A stretch of 64,000 bases of DNA from Cruorifilaria tuberocauda (Eukaryota > Nematoda > Chromadorea > Rhabditida > Onchocercidae): positions 38,076-102,075 of the forward strand of contig JABVXU010000184.1 of the NCBI GenBank assembly GCA_013365365.1, read 5' to 3'. Within the stretch, counting starts at the first letter, position 1. The number at the start of each line of letters is the position of its first letter. The translations under genes and the position numbers were made by a program. Positions 24,481-37,857 of this stretch are shown here, in pieces. Below the pieces are notes generated by a model. The model ran no database searches, had not been told where the DNA came from, and was given only the letters and a program-made list of their open reading frames with translations.

Positions 24481-27033
24481 TCTAATATAGGATTTAGAAT
24501 CTTAATAAATTATTTGAATTTAAAATACCGAGAGATAAAATGTTGCTTCAAAAGAAAGCGATCAGATATGCTTATCGGTTACCTAAAATATTTCGCCAAA
24601 AAGAAGAAGGAGATATTTTTCAATTATCACTGGAAGATATCAATTCATAGATGAACAAATGATAATTACTTTCTTTAGGATGTTTTGATTTCCTCCGAGA
24701 GAAAGAATAATCAATAAGATATGGAAAAGTAAATTGATTAGTGAAAGGAAAATGAATAATACTCTAAATTTTTTCAAATTTCTCTTCTCAATCACATTAT
24801 TCCTATAATTAAGAAAAGATAAGAAATAAAAAAAAATTCAATCAATGAAATAAATGAATATTATGAAGATGCATTGCATATAATGATTCTCTCTTATCAC
24901 TTCTATAAAAATCAAATTATCAGATAACTCTTCATCATTTCTAGAACAGTGATAAAAAAGGAATATTGAATAAAGAAATGAATAGATAGATGGATGGATG
25001 AAAATGGAGTAAAGAATCTCGAATTTTACTCGTCACTACGACAACTCGTTGTGCACACATTGAACCCATCTTGACCCCTTCCATTTCTATCCAATAAATA
25101 ATCAATCGTTCATTAGTTCATTCATTCGTCCATCGCAATACATATCACCATCTTTTACCAGATTATCAGCCGTTGTTATCTATTTCTCTTTTATCATTTC
25201 ACCTCATCATCTTTTCATATCAGTCAATTGTTTTTGAATCGAATGTCTTTCAGGTTTGTATATCTCTTAGAAAAACGATAATTTATTTGAAAAGGATTAT
25301 CAAATTGCATGAGTGCTATATGACAATGCGGGAAAATAACAGTAACATTCCTTCCTTAATCTGCTTATTGCCCTAAATGATAATGGAATAATCAAATTGC
25401 AATATTGAAATTAAAATTATATAATAGCAATTTGATTTTCAATAGTTTATGTGAAGCGATTTGATGAATCGTTGAATTTGTGAAAATTTTTGCGTAATTT
25501 TGCTTAGTATTTGTTGGCGTCAGTTGGGGTCAATTACGTGCGTGAAGACGAAAGAATACTTCTGAAGTTGTATTAAAATTTTGTGATAAAGACTGAAAAA
25601 AAAATTTCGGACGAATAAATTTATTTTGAAAATTTAAGTTGAACATTTGGAATGGAATTGTAATGAAAGTGATTCTTAGTAATGTTTTCATTCAGAATGC
25701 CTGAAGAATTTCTACTATGATAGCAATCAATAAACCATTCCATTGTTACAATAAATGAATTTGCAAAAAAAACAAATATCAATAAATTAAATTTACCCAT
25801 TTACTATCACAAAGTAGAAATCCAAAGTTTCCACTCGTTACATCTGCACACGAAATTTTTTTCACATTATCTTCCTTCTTGTATCAGATAAAAAAATCTG
25901 TTTGTCATTTCAATATATGCATTCTGACGAGTGTAAAACAGTTGTAATTAAATGATTCACTGAGAAGGAAAGCATTTCATCCGATAAATGCTGAGAAGAA
26001 TTCAGAACGTGCTCACTTTTCGGTTAAAAAAGCAATAGATGATCTCGAAAAAGCTGATAATATTAGGCTAAGCTTGATTAACGAAGTAATAAACCTATAG
26101 GAATAATAAAATCTCCTTGTCCTATTAAAAAGTCACCTTTATTCTGATTAATTAGCATTACTACAATCTGACTGCTTTCAAAGGACGGTATTTCGTAAGC
26201 ACTGATAACAATTCGAAAAATTCATTTCAATCAAAAAATAAGGCAAACCTTAAGAAGCATAACAATGGTATAAAATCACTAACAATTCGTGTATAATGAG
26301 AGAATCTGTAATGTATCCATAAAAGATTCACCAACAACCGTTCATCACGGTAATGTTTCTTTATTACTGTTGTTTCTCTCAACCATTAAGAATCGGTTTG
26401 GAATATAGATTAGATTTAATCATTTGATTCTTAACCTCTTTCGGAGAATTAATTTACAATCTTCATCAACTGTTATACAGTCAAAGGGCTGAACAGCAAA
26501 GGAATAATTTTCACACAGATGGACAGTTCACGAAATCATATTTTTATTGTATTGCAAAGAATAATATTTAAAAGACGGGAAAATTTTCCTAAAACTTAGC
26601 AACCTATGCAACAGATGTGAAAATATTTAAAAATTTAAATATAATCAGCACAATACACATCCCATTCTAATATCGGTTACTAAATATTTAAGAGATATTT
26701 CAATTTGCATTATTTCTATAAATTACAGAAATAATGCAGATCTATCTACCTACCTATCCATATAATACTAATGAGCAGTAGCACTGACAGTGAAAAATTC
26801 AAGACCCTCATGAAACTTCAGTCATAATTGGCAGCATATTATTAACATTATAGCTTCTAAAAGATTAGTAGGATTCTTTATAACTAAGCTCGCTCAACTT
26901 TTTCTGCATTGACCACTTCAATAAATCATGGAAAGCAAAAGTAAGCTGCCGATAGCAAAAACATTCATTTCCTAAACGGATAGGAAACACTTTTGGAATG
27001 ACATAAATATAATATAACATAAATGGATTTCTA
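24481..27033. other. intergenic region upstream of the MIG-18-like gene
   Basis: AT-rich, with no supported exon. Frames at 24457-24654 and 25173-25376 have no splice partners. Its right end is the 3' flank of the Ly6-like gene. Confidence 0.45.
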
Positions 27034-28214
27034 CTAATATTTAGTATGCACTACAGCGATTATAATTACAAGAAGGGTCAAAAAGAGATATCGCGTTGTT
27101 ATCCGCTGTGTACCATTGCAAGGTGTATCCTGCAATATATTAACTTCAGGAATGAAAATTCATGCAGCACATCATGATATGACCAAGTTCAATTCAAATA
27201 ATCAGTATTTATAACTTACGTAAGTCTAATTTTTCTAACCTTAAACCTCATATGACACGAAAAGGAAACTATAGAATTGATAATCTATTCATTTATTTTA
27301 TATGCCCAATAGTGAGATATGCAAAACTATTTGGCCTTCCTATATGAAAGTGAAAAGAATTCGTAGAACTCGAACTTACTCCATTTGCATTTTCACATTG
27401 GTAATACAATAATTTGACAGCTTTATTGCCTTGTTTACGCATTCCGTCTAGATGCTTATCACCCGTATAAGCGCACTCTCTGATTATTTGCGTTGGTAAA
27501 TCCTCTACACTCTGAAAATGTAAGATCATCTAGCAGAACAATGGGAAACTGCGTCGATACAAAATCAAATTCTACAGAAATGCCTAACGGAGGAAACACA
27601 CTTGACATATATACACCATTTTTTACACCTTAAACAATTCAAGGGTTTAAACAACAACTTAATTTAAATGTACTCAGTATGATAGAAGTATCTGAAGATA
27701 AGTATAAAAAAATTTGACTGAGCATACTTGGACAACTTTACGGCATGCGACCGGTTCATTACCGTCATAGGTACCTCCCTTTAGCAATGGACATAACTTG
27801 ATATATTGTTTCAGATCCTTAGCATCACTGGAATCACAGTTTTTGTCTTTCGCCGAACTACATTGATAGCATTGCATTCGTCGATCCCTGGAATATATTA
27901 CGAAATAATAAAAGATTTTATTTGGAAGAGAATATAATTGATTCTAAATAGGAGCATATAGTTGGGAAAACTGGTTGGCAGTAAGTAACCATGCAACTAC
28001 AAGCATCTTACAAGATGTGAGGAGCAAACACGAGAGAGGAATTCTTTGATTCAATTAATCAGCAGATTAGATTATCAGCTGATGTATCAATGGATACCAT
28101 TTCTCACAAGATTTGCTAGAAATATCTTGCTTAGTGATATAATGAACAAGTAGCTCACGCGACAACAGTCAGGCTAGCAGCAAGTATCAGCACATTCGTT
28201 ACCAATATTCTCAT
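27034..28214 (-). CDS. Ly6/quiver-like three-finger protein, probably GPI-anchored
   Basis: Four in-phase exons give 147 residues: 28159-28214, 27728-27887, 27380-27511, 27034-27129. The start codon lies two bases after TTTTCAG, a likely spliced-leader acceptor. Residues 1-19 form a signal peptide (MRILVTNVLILAASLTVVA), and the mature chain would begin DRRMQCYQCSSAKDKNC, the CxxC opening of the uPAR/Ly6 fold. Further cysteines occur in KLCPLL, VACRKV, RECAYTG and YYQCENANG, ending in PCNGTQ, the typical closing CN pair. A hydrophobic C-terminus (YLFLTLLVIIIAVV) with only a short polar tail fits a GPI-attachment signal. Insect relatives (sleepless/quiver, boudin) modulate channels, receptors or septate junctions. 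The nematode role is unknown. Confidence 0.85.
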
Positions 28215-28899
28215 TCCTGAAAATGACCAAAATGAGGAAACATTCATTCTTGACTTAGAATGAAGTGATAATGCACATATAATTAACACCCAGCAAACAT
28301 CATAATTTACTAGCAAAAGTATTAATGATTCATTTCAGATCAATTCCATTAAAATGTAAAATGTAATTTTACACACAATAAAATATATGCAGTAAAAAAA
28401 TTTTTCTTAGTACTAAGATTTATCAGGCTGTAATTGGCGGGCAACCAAATCAATAATTTGGAGACAAAAGCGAAAGCATCTCTTACAACAGCAATATCCC
28501 TGATTATCGGGATTCCTCGTAGAGATGATGAAAAAAATGATCGAAGAATAATAATAATGGCAGTAATCTGGGATAAGAGAAGAGAACAGAAACACTATCA
28601 CATGAGAGGAACAGTCTTCATCATTCCACTATCAATAGATAAATTAGTGAATTGATGCATCGTTCATCCTAATCATATCATCATCCATCTCTGACCTATT
28701 TCAATTAGCAGAAATGTTTTCAAATTGCTATATGGAAGAAATACTGACTAGCACATCATTTCACAGTTATTAAATTGATAAGAGGGAGAGAGAGAGAGGG
28801 TAATAAGTGAAGAAAGGGAAGAAGGTCACTTATGCAAATAAGTAACGAACTGCAATCCCTAAGACATCAAGTACACAGCAGCAACACAGCATTTGCTCA

Positions 28900-28980
28900 T
28901 ATACACACATACATACATAACATAACATACATACGTACGTAGACAGACACATACACAGACACACACATACATACATACAA
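28900..28980. repeat. compound (ACAT)n/(CA)n microsatellite
   Basis: Runs of ACAT, ACATAC and CACACA with a short TACGTACGTA palindrome in the middle. Confidence 0.85.
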
Positions 28981-29024
28981 CTTGGTGTGTTATTGACGTT
29001 ATGTAGTATCATCAGAAGGAGTAA

Positions 29025-29065
29025 GTAGCAGTTGCAGCAGTAGCAATAGCAGTAGCAGCAGCAGA
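29025..29065. repeat. GCA/GTA triplet microsatellite
   Basis: Imperfect AGCAGT/AGCAAT/AGCAGC triplets. It would encode polar homopolymers in any frame and is not part of a gene model. Confidence 0.75.
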
Positions 29066-30620
29066 AACAATTGAAGGAATAGCAGTGAAAATTGTTAGTG
29101 CATGTTATCGATGTGGCGTAGATGGCGTGATAACAGTAAGCCATACTGATAGAGGAATTTTCGCAAGAAGATAGAAAAGTATTGACAAGCATTTTTTAGA
29201 TTATTTTAAAAGTGCTTTAAACATTTACTCTCTCTTACTTTCTCTTACTTTCCTCACTTCTACACTCTTCTCGTTCTTCTGCTAACTTGTCAATAGTTAA
29301 TCATTTTTATTTTCACACCTTGAAAATGCTACTCAAATAGATAGGTAATGATTGAGGAAAAGATAGGAATTCAATTACAGTATCTTCTTGATGATGAATC
29401 ATTTCTAATTGTTACAATTTTTGGCAATTAGAAATTTTGAAGAATTACAGCGAAAAAACATTTCATATCTGTATAATAAGAAAAAAGCATTTCTTGAATA
29501 AATTTGAATTCCATTTCCTGCAATATAAAAACATGGTAATTGTCACTGATTGTTCATTACTTTTTTTTTCATCTACCTGTTTACTTTTAAACGATCATTT
29601 CATTGACCATGAGATCTAGTATTACCGCTTACATTGCAATGATTCATTCATAGATATCTCTTATCAAACAATCTTCTGCTCTGAAGGTATCACTAGATTG
29701 AGCTGTACGATCTTCGAAGCAAACTTGCTTTTCCTCCTTTCCAACTTCATTTCTTCTGTTTACAGCAGGTTAATAAACAACTGCAAAGGCTGTCATTAAT
29801 TAGTAAGAATAACAGACAAACATTATGTCATTTCGTTCTTCCATTTCCATTTCTCATAATGAGAAATGGTAGCAATGATAATTGAAGGTCATAAGTGAAG
29901 CTTCCAATATTGACCATTAACTGAGCGGTAAATGGTTGAGCGTATTCACGTCAAGAGATCCCGATGTCTTCTAATTTGAGAGAAATGCTGACACTATCGT
30001 CGTGCATTAGAATTCGTGTCCATTTTTCGACATGACTTATGTATCGCTGTTTTTTAGAAATCGCTGATGATGAAGAAATAAGTTTTCACCTTCATTTTCA
30101 AACTACCAAGGGGTTGAATGTCATCAAATGTTAACAGTATTATTTAGAACTTAGTTTTTTTACGCTTTGAGAAATTATAAATCCGAAATCTTGCCTAACA
30201 TAATTCTATCTGACTCCCTTTGCCTTCAATACAAAAGACAAATTTCATCATTTTATTTGATTAAAGTATAAAAAACAACGAAAGGGAATACAAATGTCAT
30301 AAAATGCTTGTTTACTTATGTTCGATAGCATGATTTAATGAGATACGTATTGTACAAGAGGAAACATTAAAATAACAAAACAAAGAAATTTATCAAAATT
30401 TCTTCCTTTAACGATAAAAAATACAGACAAGAGATGTTATATGTTGCTAGTCTAGGCTTGCTTTAAAATACATCTTCAAAAATTGTAAAACCATAAAAAA
30501 CAGAAAACAATTTTCACAGTGGAATACAAGTCCTACAACCTAGGATAAATTCCGAAACCATTCATGAACAAATAGCAGGTACAAGGGATAAAAGAATAAA
30601 GTTTAGCTATCCAATCCAGT

Positions 30621-30875
30621 CAACCTTGACTGAATTAAAAACGGTGAGGTTAATAAACAAAACAAAAGAAATATACATTCTTCAGTAATTCTAAAAAAAG
30701 GAACAACAAAATAAAGAGAAAATGGAGCAAGAACATATTCCGAACTTTAAATTTGTGAATGGATTCCCTTTCCCACAAAAAACATTCAAATTTTGTGTAT
30801 GACTTATATGCAAAATCACGTGACATTTGCATGTATAAAAAGTTCACCGACAATGAAACAAATAAAATCAAGTAG
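30621..30875 (+). repeat. dispersed repeat, copy B
   Basis: Homologous to 21811-22020 and about 45 bases longer through small insertions. It has the same orientation. See copy A for shared anchors. Confidence 0.65.
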
Positions 30876-31687
30876 TACTCAACAAAGAGCTAAAATACCG
30901 GGAGAGAAAATTTAAACATGCAAGAGGAAAGAAAAAATGCTAGGAAGCAAAAAAAGTACACGTCTCGAAAAAAAAGCTTGCAGTGAACACAGATTCACGC
31001 TATACACAGGCGTCTTCAAACCATCTTTAGTTTGTCTATCCTTATGATTTAATAGTAAAATTATACACCGCTAATCAGTACAGCACCCTGCCTCAATTAT
31101 AACTTGACCTGCCGCTAAAACTATCGACCATTACTTTCTAGAATAATACCGATATGCTCCTCTATTAAAATTTCATGTCGGAAATAGCCCTGATAAAGTC
31201 CTGAATCATCCGGAAAAAAATGTTAACTTCAGAATCGTTGTCGCAACACCATTATTTTTCCTGATTGAAGAGATTCGTCATTATTATACCAAAACTGCTT
31301 GACTGAGACCCGGTAACAAAATTATTTGTTTTCATTTTTCATCGACTGAGAATCGGCAAGCTGAAACATCACAGTGTGTTCTCTCTCAATTCTCAATGGT
31401 AGTTTTAAAATTTAACAGCAGCTCACACGGATTCTAAACCATCTTTCTCCGTAGTGTTATTTCGAATCGCTTAATTTCCAAAACTGCGCAATTTTCTTCA
31501 TATAAATCCTACGATTTCCTCATTCTTAACTGAAAAAGTCATCTAAACGACTCTAATAAGGAATTTTCTAAAATTATACGAAAGCTATATTCGTATTCGT
31601 AAAACTCGCAAAAGCGAATAAATTTATTGTCTTGGATATTTCACAGCAGAAGTTGTGAAAAGAATTCTTTAAAAAATGAAAAAAAAA

Positions 31688-34600
31688 TTATAAATTGGAA
31701 TTAAAATTTACTCTAACAAAAAAACATACAAATGGAACGGGAAAAATTCTCGGCGAATATGGCGAAGCCAGTGATGGTCGATCGTATTCCGGTACAGATA
31801 TTAATTCACCATTATTTGAACTCAGTTGATCGTCATCGAAAGTATAGTATGGAGCTGCTGGACTTGGTGCAGCAGATACTGACTGAACACTTTCTAGTAA
31901 ACTCAGACTTTCAGCCGAACCAGTAGCAGATGGTGCTGTGCTTGCTGCTGGAATTTTGGAATGACTTGATCCTGACAATTTAGAGGCTGTTGCTGCTGAT
32001 TTTGCGGCTACATAATCCCTAAAAAGAAAATTTATATCCAGTTGCTGATAGAAAATAGCTCTACTTCAACATCCATAAATTAGTGCACTATTCATTCTCC
32101 ATCCCCATTGTCGAATATCGTTTAGAGAACGCTACTGGGAAAAATACATCAAGAAAATTAATGCTCAAGGCAAGGCATTATAAACTTTGTAAACATGAAT
32201 GAACCTGTACTGTTGGAAACGTTTCCGTTCATTTAATTCGTATGGCAGATGTCGCCGTGATATGTTTGCTACACATGAACATTCTGCCAGGTGCGTGCAT
32301 CCTGAACCTTCCTCCGGCACTAGTTTCAGTGGCTTTCGTTCCCAGCTAGAAATAACATGAACCAATTAGTGTATTACGGAGAGCTGCATACATGTCAAAA
32401 AAAAATTAGTCGAAATTTATACCATATATTTTCAGTAAGATCCAAAAAAATCATGCCTACATTAGATACATCTCTAAATTATGGTAAATAAACAATTACG
32501 AGAAAAGAAAAAGATGATTTTATTTTTAAATGAAATAAAAAACTCTAAAAAGGTACGTACTGCGGTATACAAATTTCTTTATAATCAATTTTCTGAGGAA
32601 GACCGGGCATTGGTTCCACAAGTCCATCTTCAACATCATTTGTGCGAAGCAGTCGAAGTCGATGGTTAGTAAATCTACGGTTGCGGAAATCTCCGTTCCT
32701 CTTTCGGTCAAACGATCTTCCCACAAGGTTTTGTCCAGCACGTTTCAATGTCGACGATCGTTTAGACTAAAAATAATAACAACAACTCAACTGCGCTCAA
32801 ATTAAGATCTAATGCAATGTCCGGAACCGTATCATTATTTTAGAATGTTTATTCATGGTTACATCGTGACATGAATAAACATCTAACTACTCCGGTCGAC
32901 TGTTTAACGTAAACTAAGAACCATTAGTCTTTTTAATCAAGAACTTCAGAGATACCTAACATAGAAGTTATGAGAGGTTCAAGCCAAATTTCAAAAACAA
33001 AAGAAAAAAGCAATTAAAAAATTACATATGAGCTTCGCTGAGAATAATTTGTAGGCGGTTGGTATTCCTCATCATCATCATAACTTTCTTCGCTCTCACT
33101 TCTCTCTCGTTTCCGTCTTGTCTGTCTATCATCCACTATAACTGCTTCTTTCACTACCACCTTTCGTTCCTCTAGAAATGTAGTCCACGGAGACCGATCA
33201 AATCTAGAAATTTTTTAATTGTGAAAAATATCAATATAAATATAAATATATATAAATGTAAGAACTCATACCTTTTACGCAGATGTATGATTGGACGAGT
33301 TGATCTTCGGCGGCAATAGACTTCAGCTCCACGCTCTACGGGCACTGCTATAAAGATAGAATGAATAATTTAACAGATTATTATCTAAATTTCTCATGAT
33401 TCGCAGCGTTTTTTCTTATGTTGACAGAATATGTGGCCAGTGAATTAAGATATCACCTTGGAACACAGCAGAATAATAAAAAGAGAAATGAGAATTACAC
33501 ATTACATATTTGATCAAAAGTAATCGAAATTACATTTATATCTCATTTTCCAGACAATTACAAAGGGTTTAGAGATAATCTTAATAAAAAGACCTGCTAG
33601 CAAAGGAAGTAGAGGATAAACTCGATTATCCACATTAGCATATGCTCGCACACGTTCTCCGGCATCCAACGATATAGGAGTTTCATATTCGGTGAGACCA
33701 TTTTTCCCTATTCTGTCCACTCTAAATATACGTATATAGAATGCACAGCGATATAATGCATTCAAAAGTTAAAATGAATTTCTGCTTTAATCAGACGGAA
33801 TAATGAGAGTTCAAGCATTTTCGCACAAGAACTGGAAACAAACTTTCTCCTTTTCAGAAAACGTCTTCTTTTACCATCAAATGGTAAACATCTTGCACAA
33901 CATTCGTTCAAAACTTCGTCGTTCCATGAATATACCTTCTTCTTTTGTCTTCGGATATTATTCAGCTGGAATGCATAATATTCTAAACTTTCTATTATTA
34001 CACAATGAAACTTGTGTAATAACAGAAAGTTTAGAATTATTGGCAAAAAAACAGAATCATCATTCTAGATCAAAACATTTTAATGAAATTATCTTCAGTA
34101 AGTGCAAATATGGACACGTAATGGAGATAATAAAATGGAAATGAACCTGGCGATACACGACACTTATTTTTTCCTCACAGTCTTCTTCTATGCAAAGTGC
34201 TTTTGCATCCAGCGTACCCAAACTGACCCGTTCATCGAAATACGCATAGGATGATAAGCTCCTGAACAGATTGTTTCAGTTCAATCAGAAAGAAAACTCG
34301 AAGACATATATGTGTATATAAATACCTGAATGGTAGATAAGCACTCGATGTTGATGGTACCTGTCCTTCGCTTTCCCTATCACTATCTTCCGATTCGGTT
34401 ACATCTGCATCCATAATATATTTCATCAGTCGTTTATCCGACTCACCAGACATCCTAAAATACAATAAATATGACTCTACTCCGACAAACGAAACAACAG
34501 ATATTTATCTATCTTTTCAACTTCTGCATAGCTTTGTTCTTAGATCTTCAACAGTATTGAACACAAAAATGAAGATAAAGGTCGATCAAATAATATTCTA

Positions 34601-37600
34601 TGCAAGATGTTCGGCTCTAAGTGCGACAATAAACAAAATACCCCCCCCCCCTTCCCATATATAAAAAATTTCGCAAAAGCATACGGATCTTGAGCATCCT
34701 GAGTCAGTTTATCGGTGACAGTAGTTGAACTATCACCAAAAATGTGATCCGAAACTTCCTTTGATAGGAAATCATTAAGAGAAAAGTGATTCTTGAAACG
34801 TTGTAATAAATTAACCAGCTGACTGAGATGAGCACGTTCTAGCTGAAAGTGTTGACGTAAATTCTTAGAGCATTATTATTACGTGAAATTAACATTAACA
34901 TTAAAACTAATATTAAAATGAAAAGCTAGTTCAAACTCTTTAGAAAAACCGAGCTAAAAACAACATACATGTGGTACACTCAATGCCAAGCCATTCTTGT
35001 CACGTAATTTTCCAATTTTTTCTTGCAATATTTTCCTATATAAACCATCTTTATAGTCCATCACAGCGCTAAAATATTTTGAAAACTACAAAAAGTAAAG
35101 AGATAAAGATGACTAAACAAATAAAATAATGTAAAAGAGTGGAGATTTTGAAAATGATTGCAAAAATAATGAAAAAGATTGCTTTAGCAAGTAGGAAGTA
35201 AGCGAAATAAGTTCAGTATCCAAAATCTGATATGAAACAATTTTCCATAAAATTAACTTAGTTATTAAACCTCGCTTACAGTATACTTACTCGCACTATC
35301 ATCACTAATGTAATAAAAGTACGCTGTTAAAACCATGAAACAAAAAATTAAACTAAAAGCAAATTCCAGAAACCAAAGCTGAAAAAATTGAGCCCGTCCA
35401 CAGTTACTATCGATAATCGAACATATCAAACCCTGTGTATGTTCAGTGGCGACAGGTTTAAATGAGACTTCAGAAAGCTGCTTTGCGTTTCACAAAAGAC
35501 AGTGGTAAAAAAAGCTCTAAAAGATAAAACTTGCATATGCCCAGTAACTTACCTCGAACTAACTTTTTTCGGATAACTCCGTTTGGTTGCAGCTCTCGGT
35601 TCACTTATATTATCTTGTGTTGGTTTCCGCAATAAATCCAACGCTTTATTCAAAATTTGTTCACTAGGAATTTGCAAATGATCTTCACCGGTATTCACAA
35701 ATGGTACTGATGAGGATGGCGTATAAGGTGCAGTCGTTATCCTTTCCTCCTAAATAAATACAAAACTCACGAATTTCATTCCCTAACTGCGAGAATGAAA
35801 GCACTTTTTGGAATCATTCGGCATAAAACGATTCGATATGCAATTTTGTCCCTAATTATACATTTGTTAATCCCTTTATTATACCTGAAATTTTTGTTTC
35901 TTTGGTTGTTCCTTTACATCTGCCGAAATTTCGGGATGTACCATTTCATTAGCATTGATAAGTCCTGAAGTTTTCTGTAAACTGGAGAGCTGTGAACGTT
36001 TATTAATTCGAAATGGCAGTGGCTTTTGAGCCAAAACAGAACCGTAATGATTTGGCGATAAAGGAGCTGTATTTATTAGCGATCGCCGAGGTACTCCTTG
36101 AATATCGACTGCGGGAAACGACTCTTGTTTAAGAACAATGGGAGAGATCTGTCGGTTCAAATCCGTACTTCCGATATGTTGATTTCTGCTTCCAGAAGAC
36201 ATTGTTGAAAGTTGTGTTGTAACATCCTGTAAAGAAAAACATAAACCACTCGCTCCGAGTAACTGAGCTTTTGGCGCTCTTCACCTTAATAAATCTTGAC
36301 AGTTTTTTTGTAAACGTGTTTACAATCTTTAGCTATAACCATAAAGCTTTCGTATTGTCTGATAAAATACCATGAAGCTACCACTCTTTATTCATCGACC
36401 ATATTAAATGAATCAGAATAGAATATATCAGGTTTTAAAAGATGTTTATAATATTGCAAACTAAAATGCTTTGATTGATCATCATTTCAATTAAACTATT
36501 CATATCATTCAAGTCCTTGGCAGCTTGGATATATAATCCCTTTTCGGATTACTTGGACTTCAAGACATTTCTTGCCATACTCGAGTACTCAGTCATCACA
36601 ATAATTAGGATTAGGTTACATGGTGATAATTCACGATGAAATAAACAATGTAATAGTTGTATCCTATTGACTTCATCTTTTATATGATGTGATAATATTC
36701 CAGGCAAAATACCTTGACGGGTTCCTCTGAATCATTAGGAGAAATCTGACTCGAGTCTCCCATATCAACTGATGTTTTCAGATTATATTTTCCATTTACT
36801 AAATTGAAAGATTGATCCTTCTGCCCATTACTGGTTTCTTTTGACGCTAGACCTTCTTTTGAGGTAGACGGTTCAGGGTCATGAGGACAATTGCTGGAAT
36901 CAAAACAACGATCCTCCAAAGGCTGTTCTGCAGCCGACACTGTGTTTGTACCATTTGTTGAACAAATCTAGAGAACTATCACATGTCACAACTCTTCATT
37001 TATGAAATAAACTCATTGAACGAAGAAATATTCACTTATTATCTATCTTTTGCTTAGCGCAAATACAAAGGATATTGCATTTTTTATAATAGATTCTTTG
37101 AGAGTTTACTATTCAGCATTGAAAGAGTAGGAAACAAAGAGAGTAAATGCATCTAAACAAAGCAAAGAAATGAGAAAAAGATTTTCAGAAGTTATAGGAA
37201 ATGTGTGCTTTGAATACAAATGTTCATTTGTATTTTAAGTTATTTGATCACTTCAAATTATTTAACCAAAAAAACTCGTTTTGTATTGCTGAAATAATTT
37301 GAAATAAATATGAACTGACCTCATTTCCCTTTAATTGATCAGTTGAAAATACAAAAGGATCGGAAGGCACATCTTCGTGAGCTTCAGATAGCCTCAAATT
37401 TGAGTGTTCAGAAGAAAGAGTATCTTTCACTTCTGGTGTTGATATATTACGATCCAGAAGCAATGAAGAAGGATGCAAAGTTGTTGTGATCTGATCATTA
37501 CTCATGTCAGCAGCTTCGCCACCACAATCATCTTTGATACTACGCATCTGAAAAATAATTTTAAGTTGGGCTATTACTAAAAACTTAGTTTCTCAACTAT

Positions 37601-37857
37601 ATATTTCACTCAAATGAATGTGCTGCTACAGTCGAAAGAGAAATTTTTTAATATACAAAACCTAAAATACTGCACTGTTCTCCGTCAAAAAAAAATTACG
37701 TAAAAATAAGGAGGAAAAATAAACAAGTAAATAAATTTGCTTAACTAAACTAGGCTATTACCCCAAATTACGATAAAAAAAGAACCGGAAAGATTACAAT
37801 GAACTGTTCACTATTAACCGGTGTTGCTGATATATCAACCACAGTTCCGAGTCCCAT
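31688..37857 (-). CDS. PEHE-domain protein resembling NSL complex subunit 1 (KANSL1 / SUMV-1-like)
   Basis: Sixteen in-phase exons give about 921 residues: 37798-37857, 37320-37547, 36713-36967, 35885-36226, 35553-35749, 34969-35068, 34685-34842, 34326-34454, 34147-34261, 33844-33965, 33594-33721, 33272-33347, 33026-33203, 32561-32766, 32205-32345, 31688-32018. The first third is polar and disordered (Ser/Thr/Glu rich). The middle has a helical segment (LERAHLSQLVNLLQRFKNHF) and the block CCARCLPFDGKRRRFLKRRK. The C-terminal third carries KIDYKEICIP-HWERKPLK and then RRHLPYELNERKRFQQYRDY (about 754-813), the layout of a PEHE domain, which binds the MOF/KAT8 acetyltransferase. A Ser/Ala-rich tail follows. 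Family assignment rests on this block and is moderate. A donor-like GTATGT at 31733-31738 means a further 3' exon could exist. Confidence 0.65.
33980..34037 (-). repeat. 26-bp near-perfect hairpin inside an intron
   Basis: The arms at 33980-34005 and 34012-34037 are reverse complements except for one position and are separated by a 6-base loop. In the minus-strand RNA, the sense of the host gene, the odd position becomes a G-U wobble. It lies in the intron between PEHE-gene exons 9 and 10, its near end 12 bases upstream of the acceptor CAG (33966-33968). Confidence 0.85.
34641..34651. repeat. homopolymer C11 tract
   Basis: Eleven C on the plus strand, hence G11 in the host transcript, about 32 bases after the donor of PEHE-gene exon 7. 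Unusual in this AT-rich DNA. Confidence 0.9.

Larger units (their letters stand above)
28215..31687. other. intergenic region rich in simple repeats
   Basis: It holds the Ly6-like promoter side, a GA run near 28780, a CA/ACAT cluster at 28900-28980, a GCA-rich run at 29025-29065 and a dispersed repeat copy at 30621-30875. The 120-codon minus frame at 28830-29192 is made by these repeats. No supported gene. Confidence 0.5.

Noticed and set aside
28830..29192. 120-codon minus frame rich in Cys, Tyr, Val and Met
   Set aside because: It is generated by the ACAT/CA and GCA microsatellites on this stretch; low complexity and no splice signals.
29847..29869. Short inverted repeat CCATTTCTCA/TGAGAAATGG
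   Set aside because: Only a 10-bp stem in AT-rich DNA, expected by chance in a window of this size.
36150..36175. GGTTCAAATCC, which resembles a tRNA B box
   Set aside because: It lies inside a coding exon of the PEHE gene, and no A box or cloverleaf surrounds it.
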